Part shown: positions 1 through 12,455 of the stretch, piece after piece
Layout: each line of letters starts with the position of its first letter
Position numbering within the stretch: the first letter of the stretch is position 1
Assembly (NCBI RefSeq): GCF_037042905.1
Contig: NC_087262.1
Location: forward strand, 23,722,501 to 23,786,500
Reading direction: 5' to 3'
Origin: Lytechinus pictus
Lineage: Eukaryota; Echinodermata; Echinoidea; Temnopleuroida; Toxopneustidae
Length of the DNA stretch: 64,000 nt
Made by a program: the position numbers and the translations under genes
Notes under the pieces: model-generated
Database searches by the model: none
Told to the model about the DNA's origin: nothing
Seen by the model: the letters and a program-made list of their open reading frames with translations, nothing else

Positions 1-108
1 TTGTTTCACAATTATACATAATAATATAAGCATAAACATAACAAATCTAACAAGTCTCACAGATCTATTTTGCCCATATCATAACTCTGATTTCTCCTAT
101 CATTTCAG

Positions 109-380
109 TACCCGGATCGTCATCGAAATCGATCTCGCTTCGCTTTCACCGGGTCTTCCAGAACTTCATCTTAAAGGGGCACTCTATCCATGTTACATCA
201 CACTCCTATAGTATCCCAGCATGCAGCGCGCTCTGCCTAGATACAACGGAATGTGTATCGATCAACATCAGAGCTGATGGAACGTGTGAATTAAATTCAA
301 TGGATTGGAGACTCGGAGAAAATGGTGTGGTTGAGAGGGAATTCGGCGCCCAGTATTATGAACCAATTTATCACACATAG
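109..380 (+). CDS. Terminal exon of a PAN/apple-domain protein (partial gene)
   Basis: A strong pyrimidine-rich acceptor ending ATTTCAG sits at 107-108. After two bases completing a split codon, an open frame of 89 codons ends in TAG at 378-380. The peptide has the PAN/apple layout: a start like RFHRVFQNFILKGHSI, then PACSALC, TECVSINIRADGTCELN, and a tail EFGAQYYEPIYHT. The four cysteines, the C-x-S-x-N stretch after the third, the CELN motif and the YYEP ending are typical of PAN modules in invertebrate extracellular proteins. PAN domains bind protein or carbohydrate ligands, normally outside the cell. The earlier exons must lie left of the window, so the full architecture is unknown. GC content is clearly above the AT-rich flanks. 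The family call is from recognition, not a search. Confidence 0.72.
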
Positions 381-2213
381 CCTGAAATTTTTATGACTTT
401 GAAAGGAGTTAAAGGGGAGGGGCTATATCACTCGGGGAAAAAATGTGAAATTCCTAAGAAGATGGAAGGAGTTAAAGGGGGCGATATAACTTGGCAAAAA
501 TATAGAAATCAGACAATGTCAGATGAGTAACGTCAAGCTAGTTTCAATCAAACCAGAATAAGGAGAAAAATATTTTAAGCAAAATTTTTTGTATTAAAAT
601 ACATTTGACGTCACATGTGAGCTGCTCCTCGTTATCTCATCTGATATGAATGTCTTAATATGTCATTTTCAAAGAAATTTGTAACTATTTTACCTGCGCA
701 TGAAATATAACATCAGACATAATTATGCAATTCACATTTTTTTTATGAGAAACATATCATCAGTTACCACGAACCATTAAAATTATTCCAATTTATGGCA
801 TCTAAATTAAAATGTAGAGTAGCTGCCAACGTAGGCCTATGACAATCAAAAGAGTTAATTTATAAAAGGCTTAAAATGAAATATTATTTTTGTTATAGAA
901 ATTACCAAATTTTTGCTAATTGTGAAAAATTTAATCGGTCCAAGACATGTTTACCAACAAATTAATTATTCTGAATAATATATTTTTAAGAGTGTATAGA
1001 TCAAGGCCTTCTACCGTCATTACAACATACAGATCGACGCTCCAATTTATCACAATGGTGTACTCTGCCTCAGTGATAGTTTTAAATAATTCTCATTCCT
1101 TAGTGATGGAAAGAGTTTCAACGCTCTGAACACCATGTAAACATTCTGGAAATTCAATTTCCTTTATTTAGATTTGCATTTGTATAGTAATCAGCGATCC
1201 GTCAATTCTGGCATGGAAGTATTGAAATAAAAAGGAGGAATTAATGAAACTGATGGATTATTAACGTCAACGTTTGTCTATAATATGTTGTCACCCGCAT
1301 TTTTTGCAGCGCACTCCCTTTCTCAATGCCCCCCCCCCCCTCTCTCCCCCTCTCTCTCTCACTTTCCCTCTTCCAACGTATGGTCACCCCTCCCGCCCCC
1401 TCTCTATCTCTCTCTCTCTCTCTCTCACCCTCTTTCGACACTCACCCCTCCCTCCCTCTCCACTCTCTTTCCCTCGCTAGAATATTTATCTTTACTTCTC
1501 TCAATATCTCTCCTTTTTCACTCCTTTCGCTGCATGAGCAGTGAATAGCAATTAAGAATTGACCAGTATTTACAATGAAAAAATATCATACTTTGACTAA
1601 ATAAAAGAACCAAAGAGGACTGGAGACATTCAGGCATATCAAATATATTTTAATTCATATTTGTAAGTGTATAGCACTTTCTATACTATAACCTCAGTAT
1701 CAAAATCTAACAATAATCTGTGATCGGAGGCAAATTATATTTATGGTACCCAACGTCAGCATATGAGTTCAATCTGATCATTAGAAAGTAGTATTAAATT
1801 ATTAAATATCTTCATGATCTAAGAACATGTTTTTTATTATTAATATTATTCAACAAATGACTGATATAGTTACCAAAATAATGGCGAATACATGTATTCG
1901 CGAAAGCGAGGGCACATTTTCAACCTATAATAAAATAATGAGCATAGCACTGAATGTCAATACGAGGCATGATTATGATCCTTTTGTACGGATTTAAACG
2001 TTTATAAAGCAATGCACATAGGGGCGACGCAAGGATATATGATAGAAGGTGCAAGGCGACCTTCTCACCCCCCCCCCCCCCCCCGCCATCCCCTTGCTTG
2101 GCGTAGCCCCTGAGTGTACCGGCAAGTGCGTACCATTTTCCATGCCAGTAGTTGACTATAATATTTCTCAGGTAGCTTGTTCATTTCGCTTTGTATGGAA
2201 GCCAGAAAGGGAT
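381..2213. other. Intergenic stretch between the PAN exon and the synaptotagmin-like gene
   Basis: AT-rich DNA without a supportable exon. It holds a pyrimidine-rich simple-sequence patch at 1326-1500, including a (CT)n run near 1400-1427, and a poly-C run at 2070-2084. Both flanking genes end here (tail to tail), so 3' UTRs of both are expected. Confidence 0.5.
1326..1500. repeat. Pyrimidine-rich (C/CT)n simple repeat
   Basis: Runs of C and CT dinucleotides. Overlapping Ser/Pro/Leu-rich and, on the other strand, Glu/Arg-rich open frames here are low-complexity artefacts. Confidence 0.85.
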
Positions 2214-2219
2214 TTTATT
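2214..2219 (-). terminator. Candidate polyadenylation signal of the synaptotagmin-like gene
   Basis: TTTATT on the plus strand, i.e. AATAAA on the minus strand, about 310 nt downstream of the TAA stop at 2531. It is the nearest canonical hexamer I found after the stop. Use of this site is inferred. Confidence 0.4.
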
Positions 2220-2530
2220 GACAGTCAACATTTTAATGGCGTTTTAAATCTGGAAAATATCATCAATACTAAATTCATTTGATTTATCTAATGTAATGAT
2301 ATATGATATTTGAAGCGGAAACGATTGAGCACAAATTGGTAACAGATTGTTATTTCATGCGTCGACCCCCCCCCCCCCCCCTAATTAAGAAAATTAAGCT
2401 CTTAAACTCATTAAACGTTCGATCTGAATTTTATATGCAAATATTCTAAATGCCATAAGTTCAAAGTAGGTCTATTAGGTCTAGAATCTACTAGACGTAT
2501 AAGAAAGATAGGGCCAAATTTAGTTGTGGA

Positions 2531-2853
2531 TTAGGGCTGAATCTTGTGCCATCTGGCTACAATGCTACGTGGAGAATCTGACATCTCGTTCCAGTGCGCC
2601 AACCCGTCACCGACGGCGCAGTCCTTCCCGCCAACGACGCATCGACCAAGGGAACGGTGACTTCGGAAATGATTGAGCCGAACGCAGACCGAGAGGACGA
2701 AACAGCATTCGGGCATTTCCGAGAGGCGCATTCGGTCGATGGAGAAAGCTTCGTTGAAAACCGGTGAGCACGAGCGTCGGACTACCTTGGTGTTCTTGTG
2801 TTTCATGACCTTGCCGCATCGCATGATGGTGATCTTTACGAACGTGTCAAGAA
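2531..2853 (-). CDS. Synaptotagmin-like gene, exon 7 (C2B second half, stop)
   Basis: The acceptor CGTTCAG precedes two bases that complete an isoleucine codon split with exon 6. The peptide runs LDTFVKITIMRCGKVMKH and on to HWNEMSDSPR and WHKIQP, then TAA. Where calcium-binding C2B domains have a D-x-D loop 3, this copy has CVRLNHFRSH, without aspartates. Confidence 0.88.
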
Positions 2854-5800
2854 CTGAACGAGAAGGTGAGAGAAAAGAGATAATTACTAGGAATAAAAAT
2901 CACTCATCTTCGGCTCACCAAATTATATGATTATTAATAATATTGATGGTTTAGCGGTAACAATTTGTAACAAAGGCATACCACAATTGACAGAAACCAT
3001 CACAATGATGAATAGTAGTCATATTTTTCATTTGATACAACTGAGAATAGCTACTAAAATTGTTTACATCGAATGGACTATTTCTGAATGGCTAGACTTT
3101 AGATTTTTGTAGATAGGTGAAGGTGTTACAGAAAATGCTGCTCTCTACACACTTAAAATGTTGGGCAACATACTTTCCACTATGTTGGGTAATGTATGTT
3201 GGTAAAGAAATGTGTATATTCTGGGCAATTATCCAATTAAGCAAATTTATTACCCAATTATTAGTTTTTATTACCCAATTTGGACAGACTAATAGTTGTG
3301 TGGACAGCATGTTGGCATTTTTTGCCCAACTATTTCAAGAGTGTAATATTCATTGGTTGTTCACCTTAAATTTTAGCTTGACAATTACTTAATAAGCGAT
3401 GCAACCGTCCCATGACTTGCTCATAAATGGTAAAATTCTAATCAATCGAATAGTAGAAACTGCATATTCTTATCAAATTAATCTCGGTTAAGAAGAAAAT
3501 AACATAACATCTTCAAGATAAGACTTCTTTTGTCCTTTTGCATAACCGCCTCGGTTTTGGCGGTTAACAGTGAGTTGGGATAAACCTAAATCTGAACGAT
3601 TATACTAAACATGCATGCTAAAGTAGCCTGCACCACATCTTACAAGGCCCGGGTTTCCGTGTCTCAAACCACTCTGGGGCCCGTTGCAGAAAGAGTTGCA
3701 ATCAAACGCAATCATGCGCAACTTCATTTTCAACCAATCAACAGCGCGCATTTTGGACTTGCGATTGATTTTTTTGACTTGCGTTTAAACGCAACTCTTT
3801 CTGCAACAGGCCCCAGTTCTGATAATGTTTTGCATAAACGTAAATCTCTGGTACGCGTCTCCTTCAAATATAATAATTACATACGTGTAAATATTGGAAA
3901 TTATGTTTATTTACGTCTGCGCGGTGAACCATTAACGTCACCATCTATAATAGACGTGACCAGGGCTCTAACCCGGGGCTCAAACCTCGAGTCTCTATAT
4001 CAATTCGTATCTTCCTCCATGTGGCATGTATTACAGGCGAACGCCATAACGCCAATTTTCTTTAACTCCCACCTTTTACATGAACCGTATTGCCGGATCA
4101 AGGCCCGGATCGGAACCTGGACCGTATTCGAACTAGGTGTCTTTGTGCTTACTTGATCGTCCTACTTCCTGGTCTCCCCACTCTGGTAGTCGTACGTTCC
4201 GTGCTTTCATGATGATGAGGTTGACGCGCTCTGCATTCGGTAAATAGGTCAGTGAAATCATAAGATCCCCCGTCGTTGCTTCCACCCCTTCCTAAAAAAA
4301 CAGACAAATATTCTTGAAATTTCAATAATTCTTATATGATCCATATTCGGCGTAATTATACTCTAATGTGCCAATGACTGTATATTAAAAGTGCTGGCTA
4401 AGGTGCGTGTGCATGAAGCTGATTTCGATTTACACTTTTCTTCAACCTAGCTACCGTCCATGAATTCCCCGTTATGCCCTTTAAATTATTTTAATACAGT
4501 TGTAGTATTCCATAAAAGATCAATCAAAACCGTTATCACCCCCGGGGGGGGGGGGGCACTTCCATTGACGAGTGAATACTATGCGCGACCATGGGGTCTC
4601 GAAAAGCACCCCGGCCTAAACACGTATTTTCCATATTCTGAAACCCTACCCTTAACAAGTATTGGATACAAAACGATACTCTTGGCAAGTATTCCCTGAA
4701 ATGAACCCCTAAACAAGTACAGCGATATTTTATTGTTGTCACGGGTCCGTCGGTCGTCGGTTTTACCTTTACACACCATTTGGTTTGGTACGGCCCCACC
4801 TTCCACTCCTCGCGCAAATCGGACTCTAAACAGGTAGTGTTGTGGCAAAAACGACATCCTTTATAAAATATTTTAATTTTGTTTTATCATCCCCGCAAAT
4901 TTGACCCTAAACACGTAGCTTTCCTAGCGAAATAGACACCCTTTTTTCATTATTTTTGTGTTTTTGACACCCTTATCACGTTACATACGTAACGTGCCCT
5001 ATCTTGAAAAAGACATCCTTTTTACGTGTTTTGTTGGTCGCGCATGGCATCCACTCGTCAATGTAAGTGCCCCCCCCCCGGGTATCACCCCCGAAAAGGT
5101 TAAGACGGTCACCCTATCACTATCGACCATTGCTTAAACGCGAGAACCCCAGTCGTGCCGTTATCATTTACCTTGTCTGGTTTATCAAGTTCACGTTGGA
5201 TGACGTTGGCGTCAGCTCCCTGGTTAAAGTCATGTTCGGATAGAGCGTAGTCGACTCGACCTATTGCGATGGGATGGGAGTACTGGTCGTATTCACAGAC
5301 GGTAAACTAAAATGGAAAACAATTAGAGAGTATGATGAAGGTGATGAAGTAAAATATGGCAATTTAAGTCATCTTATAGACGCAGAAAGAGGAAATGTGA
5401 AAATCATATCAATGATGGGACAACTAATCTTTTGACAAGAAGGCAGATCACGACAACGTAAATCATTACAGCGTTCCCTAATGATTGGGTCTATACTATA
5501 ACTACAACAACTCAAGGCAGCTTCCCTCATGTACTCTGGTCCCCTTTCTTGTTACCAATAATGGTATAATAATAATAATATAGGGTATTTATATTGCGCA
5601 CATATCCACCTTGTGAGGTGCTCAAGGCGCTCCTATATTACCCGGCTAAGCTAGGCGTTCATGGCGCACACAGCTTCTTGAGGAATAACTTCCTACCGGT
5701 ACCCATATACCTCACCTGGGTTGAGTGCAGCACATTGTGGATCAGTTTCTTGCTGAAGGAAATTACGCCATGGCTGGGATTCGAACCCACGACCCTCTGT

Positions 5801-8800
5801 TTCAAAGTCCGAAGACTAATCCACTGGGCCACAACGCTCCATGTGCCATCCAGCGATAAATACCACGTAACAGTGCTCTACAGTCAATCGAAATCGAGAA
5901 CTCTATAGTAGGTACCATTAAGTAGCAAACTTACCAAAATACTAACATTTGTCTAATCCATTGATATTGATTACATTGAAAATATTGATTTGAGGCGTGT
6001 CGTCTTGTAAAAGTTACCAGAGGTTTCGTAGACATGAATTTGAAAGTGCCTTCCGAAGACTATTAAATCAATCAAAACTTTCTCTAATTTCTCTTTTAAT
6101 AGAAGAGGGGGGGGGGTGAGTGGTAGCATGCAGAGATAATCTGGTATTTTTTAGAACACTTTGTTATTCTTACCTTGATACACATCTCACTGACAGCACC
6201 ACTTGCGATCCGGAAAGCGAAGTTCTGTTTGAACTCGGGATTGCGAGTACCGTGACGAATACTCGAGTTCAATGATCTCCGCTTGTGGTCGGGATCGAGA
6301 GCAAGCTTCACGAAAATATCCCCGTAACCCTGATGAAATACAATGAAAAAAAATGTCAAAGATGACCACTAGCGTACATAAGGGGGGCAGACTGCCCCCC
6401 CCCCCTGACGAGTCACAAGCAAAAAAAAAGCGAAAAAGGGGAAAGAAAAAAAGAAAAGAGGAAAAAGGGTGAAGGGGAAAAAGAAGAAAGAGTTTAAGAG
6501 AAAGGGGAAAACAAAAACTGGGCTGCAGACTATCGGAAAAAATAATAAACTGTCGGGCACACGGGGCTGTTCCAACTGATTCGGTTTTTTAGTGTCCCCA
6601 TCTTTGTCTGTAAATATCAATTAAACTGTACACTTTTATCGGGGATTTTTAGGTAATGTAATTATAACAATAAAAATTTCGCTCGCGCTACGCGCTCGTA
6701 TCATTTTTTTAGTTGGATACCTTAGATAAATGTCTAGTTTTCAGGTTAAAATATCAAAAAATTTCAGCTCGCACTTCGCGCTCGCGTCAATAATTGATTA
6801 GTTAGAAACCAATTTGTTCACGGTTATAAAGAGTGCTTATAATATCCAGTTCTTAGGCCGGAATATAAAAAATTTCAGCTCGCGCTTCGTACTCACATAT
6901 AACTGTTTAGGTATATCCACCCTGTTCATAGTTAAATGAAGTGTTTAGAGTGTCCGGTTTTCAGGTCGGAATATAAAAATAAAAAATATCACAAATATAT
7001 CATTAGAAACCAATTTCTTCACGGTTACAAAAATTGCTTAGAATATCAAGTTCTTAGGTCGGAATATCAAACATTTCAGCTCGAGTTCGCACTCGCACAG
7101 TGGCGTAACAGGCGGGGGGCAGGGGGGCACGCTGCCCCCCTGGCGGATTTCACCGGGAAAATAAAAGAAAAACGGGAAAAAGAAAAGAAAAGGAGGGAGA
7201 AAAAAAGGGAAAGGGGAAAGAAAGGGGAAAAGGAAAGGAGTAAAAGGAAAGGGAAATGGAAAAGTGAAAAGAAAACAAAGAAACAACTTTTTTTTTCAAA
7301 TGGAAAAGGAATTAGGAAAGCGGGAAAATGTACGAAAGAAGAACATTTGAGAAGGAACAAATCATTCCGAAATAGGCCTATGTAATGCAATAGCCCGGTT
7401 GGAAATAAATTAAAAGATGACAAAATGGCAAACAGCAATATCGGGAAACGAAGGTAGAATGTAATTAATCGAAAGCTAAATTCGATTTAGCTTTCGATTA
7501 AAGAAAAGGGACAAGAAAAAAAATAATAACACGACCGGGCTGCCGATGATTGAAATTAAAGAGCGGGAAGAAAGATGGACTGCATACACCATTGTGCTAT
7601 AAGCTTGCTAAATTTTATGCAAATAAGCTCCCGGGGCTTTGCCCCAGACCCCACGTAGTAGGGGCTCTTCAACCTTCAAATGGCTCTATAACGCCCCCGT
7701 TCAATCACGTTCAATCACTGGCATACAGGCGCGCGCGGGAGGGGGGGTCTTGGTTCCACACTCAAGAGGAAATAAAATAAATTATAGGAGACAACGTATA
7801 ATGACATGAATGGAAACAATGAAATGTGTTATTGCTGAATATAACGAAAAAATCAATCACATAATTAGAATTTAATTTCAATAGGCAATTTTTTCCAGGT
7901 CGCTTTGCACGCTGGCGACTTTTTACAAATTTTCCCCACATTGCTATGTTTTGCCCCCTCAAAATATTTGGTTCATTACGCAACTGGGTTGAATAAATTG
8001 TTGTGTAAAAGCTATGCCCGCGATTTGATTAAAATAGCGGCAATCTGCGAGGTTTAAATGGTTTTGATATCAAGAAGTTCCGAAGGGCTCCGCCCTGGAC
8101 CCCAACCGCACAGCAATGCGTATGGAAAGGTTGGGCCATGGCTCCAAAAATTCTACAAAAAAAAGGAGGAAAGAAAAGCAAAGGAAAAGTGTAGGATATG
8201 ATTTTCTTTCCTGAATATAATGTCAAAAAATAGCTCGAAGTTATAGATTCTCATAAAAATGTAATTTTTTCTCGCTCGCTTCGCTCGATCGGGACTTATA
8301 TAAAGCAGCCCCTCGTTTTTTGTGTGTATTTCTTTTACTCTTCACGCTACTGCCGCAAAGAATCCTGTTGAGTGGCGTACAGACGACAAAAAAAAGGAAT
8401 CTAAAGAGAGAAGAGTGAAATATATTATGTTCTGGATATCATGTCAAAATCTATCAAAAAATTGATTTTTGTATTAAAAAGGTCAAAATTTTTGCTCGCT
8501 CGCTACTTTTTTTAAAAGATAAATTCTGCCCCATACGCAATATCTGGCCTTCTCAAAATAGTCGCCTAATTACACCATTAGGCCTGTTCATACCATGATA
8601 TGGCCGGGAAATTTTTGGCTCTTGCCCCCCCCCCCCCTGTCCACCGACCCCTGTTACGCCGCTGCACTCGCATAAAATTCCACACTCACACCAATTAATT
8701 GTTTTTGACTACCATCTTGTTCATAGTTTAAAAAAAAAGGTGCTTAGAATGTCCTTTTTTCAGGGGGGGGGGATTAAATATATCAAATTTTCAGCTCGCT

Positions 8801-11800
8801 CTTCGCGCTCGCATCAATTAATTATTCAGTTAGAACCCAATTTGTTCATGGTTACTAAAAGTGCTTAGAATATCAAGTTCTTAAGTCGGAATATCAAAAG
8901 TTTTAGCTAGCGCTTCGCGCCCGCACGACTGTTTAAATACCCATCCTGTAAAACTGCTTAGAATGTCTAGTGTCCAGTTAGGAATATCAAAATTTTTAGC
9001 TCGCGCTTCGCGCTCGCATAATTTATTAAGGAAGATACCCATCCTGTTCAAAATTAAGTGCACAAAATGTATCGTTTTAGGTCTAATTTTTTTTTTAAAT
9101 CAGCTCGCGCTTCGCGCTCGCAATTATTATTTTTATATTATTATTTTAAACTGATTTAAATGACAAATACCTCTTTTATAACGTCTCCTAATGAGCAGAA
9201 TTGGGCATAAAGTAAACACCTTCAAAGAGGAATAAAACAAGTATTTTAATATAAACTTTGCAATTACCACTTGATTAGAAATATATCAATCACGATCCAA
9301 TACATTTCACTTCTGGAATGATGTACAAGAAAAGAATTAATTTCGACAATAAAGTGCAATCGCCCGATAGCACATATCAGTAGTAGCAAGGTCCCAACTG
9401 TGGAAGCTCCTTGGTTTTATTTGGCACTCCCTGGGTAACCTTTCCCACCTTCATTGCCAGACCTACACATCCAAACGTGTATGGGGGGGTGGGGTGGGCT
9501 GCAAAATGCAGGGCAACGAGGTCTGCGAGGTGCCCAAATATCCTCGTGTATTAGTAATTTTATGACCGAATGTATAATTTCTGCACGTTTCACATCATGT
9601 AAAAAGGTTAAATAATAATGGAAGAAAATGTTCGCTCGCTCGAAAATTAAAAACTGCAAAGTTGATATTTGGGCAATTATTATCAGCCCCCTTAAAAAAA
9701 TTGTGCCTATATACGTCCGTGCCTACTACCCCCCCCCCTTGCTCATCCTTGTCGCTCTGCCCCCCCCCCCCCCCCCCCCCGGACGAAATATGCCAGGTAC
9801 GCCACTGAAGATGACAATGTTTTTTAGTAACTATACATTTGGGGACGATCGATATCTTCGTAGGGAGCAAAGGAAGGGTGTCTTCCAGAAAACGTGATAT
9901 TTCCCTGGTAATGTTAAGCAGCGATAAGGTGCACCCACACTACAGCAGTGTCTCTGTCAATGACTTTTAAGTGGTCGTCTTGAATTGAAAACAGCAGAAC
10001 TGCCGTAATACAATCGTAATAGATCTTAATACATGAGCCGAAGCCCTTAGTATATCGATTAAGAACCGTTCTTTGTATTATATTCAAGAACAGTATAGAC
10101 GATTACTCAACTATTGAGCAATTCCATAAAATTATCTACCTTTTTATACATGTACATCCGATCCCCATTTTCTCAAGTCTTACTTCACTTCATAAGCTGA
10201 CCAAGTCATGGTCCTTTGAGAACATTACAGACTGACAAAAGAAAAAGAAATCAGAGACAGAAAATTTCATCAAGGTCCCACATAATTTATAAGGGGTGGA
10301 CGTACATATTTTATGGAATTGTCCTATATTGTCATGTGCCGATTGTGAATGTTCCTCTAGTGTGAGTGCATCGAAAGACAGTAGTCTTTGATGCCATAGT
10401 TGAGATCAGGATTTTGGAATACCTTTGCATCGCCGCCTACGTTCTACCAAAGAAAATTCGTGAGAGTCCGGATGGTTTCTAAGCGGCATACTTACGAACC
10501 ACTGGCGACCACTGAGTAAACACATCTAGTTAGTAACATTGGGAAAATGATAACGATACTGCCATTATTATTATAAATCACCGCACTTACATCTTTCACC
10601 CGATCAGGAAGGTTAAGGGCGCTGTCGATGAATACGGTCAAAAGCTCAATCTCCGAATCATAGGTCACCTTAAAGGTCAGCTTGCTGCTTTCCTTTTTAG
10701 ACTTGATCTGTTTCCATTTACCCACGAACTTGGCCGCGAGTTCCTCACGCTTGTAAATCCCGGTGTCAATCCTCCCAATGTTGGTCTCTATTGTGCCGCC
10801 ACTGCATGAGCTCATCGTTGACCGGGCTGCGGCGAGATGTTCAGGGGTGGACCGCGACCTTGTCATGGCGTAAAGCGCCCTCTTCGACTCTGGTGAGAAA
10901 TCGAGCCAGTTGCTGCTACACTGTTTATCCTCTGACAAGCAGCCCTTCAAAACAGAGAAAGGTCAGTGTGATTATTGGAAAAGCATTATTGTTGATCAAT
11001 ACGATTTACGCTTTACTGCCATGCTCATGTCATAGGTCTTGTAGGAAACATAGCAAATGTAGCCAATCCTAAATTTATCATAATCACCTTCATGTCAACA
11101 TGAATACACAAAATAGTTTTTCCTTCATTCCTCCCCAAAGAGGAAAAGAATGAAAGATACTTGAAAAGGAATAAAGTTCTAGATCTGGCTGATGGCTTAT
11201 GGTACTTACTTGAATCTGATAAGGCTTTACATCGATTGACGGACACGGCGAGCAAGAGAAGGTATACCGCTTAGTCTGTCCTGGAGAATCTATGGGAGAC
11301 AACATACAGTGAAGGTTTTCCGAGATGGCGCTGCACAATCCTGGATAGACCGACCCTCGGCGGGAATTGGGCGTCGAAGTGCTGCAGCTAACACCGGATG
11401 AGAATTCCTCACTTCTGTTCGCTTTCTCCACATCGCCATCGATTAGCCCCTGTTGGTCTTCTCTGCGTTTCATGACCCGCCTTGCTTGGAAGATCACAAA
11501 GACGAGCATAAAGACAAAGACAAGAACCTCTACAACGATGCAGATGGTGATTGCACTGGCAATCGGTACGCGCACCACATGACTCGACCCTCCGGCGTCA
11601 GGTTTCACTTCCGGTGCTTTCATCGGTGCTGCGGAATGTAAGGCTTCGGTGCTTGGGACCGTAGTTGTACGTGCGTTCTGCGTTACCAGCCCGGTGCTTG
11701 GGACACCTGCTGTGTATGCCCTGGATGGTGTTGGGCTTGAATCGCCTCTGTGATAAATCTTCAGAGCATTGTCATTCTCAACACCCGCAATGCCTGTTAA

Positions 11801-12380
11801 AGATTCTTCTCCCAAATATTCATCTTGACGACCACTTTCTGGAGGGATGCTGGTAGATCCTGCGTTGATTGCAGTGATGCCATCTCCCTCTTTACCATAT
11901 TTCATTAGATCTTGACGTAGGATATATTCCATATACTTTGAGTCTTCATCATCCTGAGTTGTCTGTATGGAAAACAAATGGAATACAACTTAGCGACCAC
12001 TGCACGGTGAAAATATAAATTATTAGATTACTACCCCCCCCCCCCACACACACACATACACACATTTTGCAATATCACATCCTGATCAATCTCAGCTGTA
12101 TTTTTTCCAGGCGTTATGAGCTTATTTCGCCCTCGCCGATCAAAAGTCGAGCATGGTGAATCTCTGTTTGGATTGTGGTCCAGAGTTCGAAAAGTACCCC
12201 CCCCCCTCCAAAAAAAAGAAGATAAATTGGTCATTTAAGCTATGTAATTTGAAAGGAATGGTAGAAAAAAATATGAAAAGGCAGATGGAATTGATCACGA
12301 CGATAATTATGATAGTGAGGGAGATGATGCGATGATGAAACAATGACAACGACGATGATGTTACCGATGATGGAGAAAAC

Positions 12381-12455
<75 letters not shown>

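Larger units (their letters stand above)
6369..9805. mobile_element. Putative composite hAT-like element holding a CpG-rich tandem array
   Basis: The left end near 6369 is CTAGCGTACATAAGGGGGGC followed by a C-run and an A/G-rich tract. The right end near 9805 is a C-run then CCAGGTACGCCACTG, the inverse of a CAGTGGCGTACC terminus. Between them lie an array of ~110-bp units and the nested full hAT element at 7098-8664. Treating this as one element is an inference; it may be two adjacent pieces. Confidence 0.35.

Noticed and set aside
3611..4156. 181-codon plus-strand open frame
   Set aside because: It spans a foldback MITE and runs antisense into a synaptotagmin exon; no domain or splice logic.
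6936..7385. Lys/Glu/Arg-rich 149-codon frame
   Set aside because: Runs through the purine-rich body of the hAT-like element and into the CpG array; low complexity.
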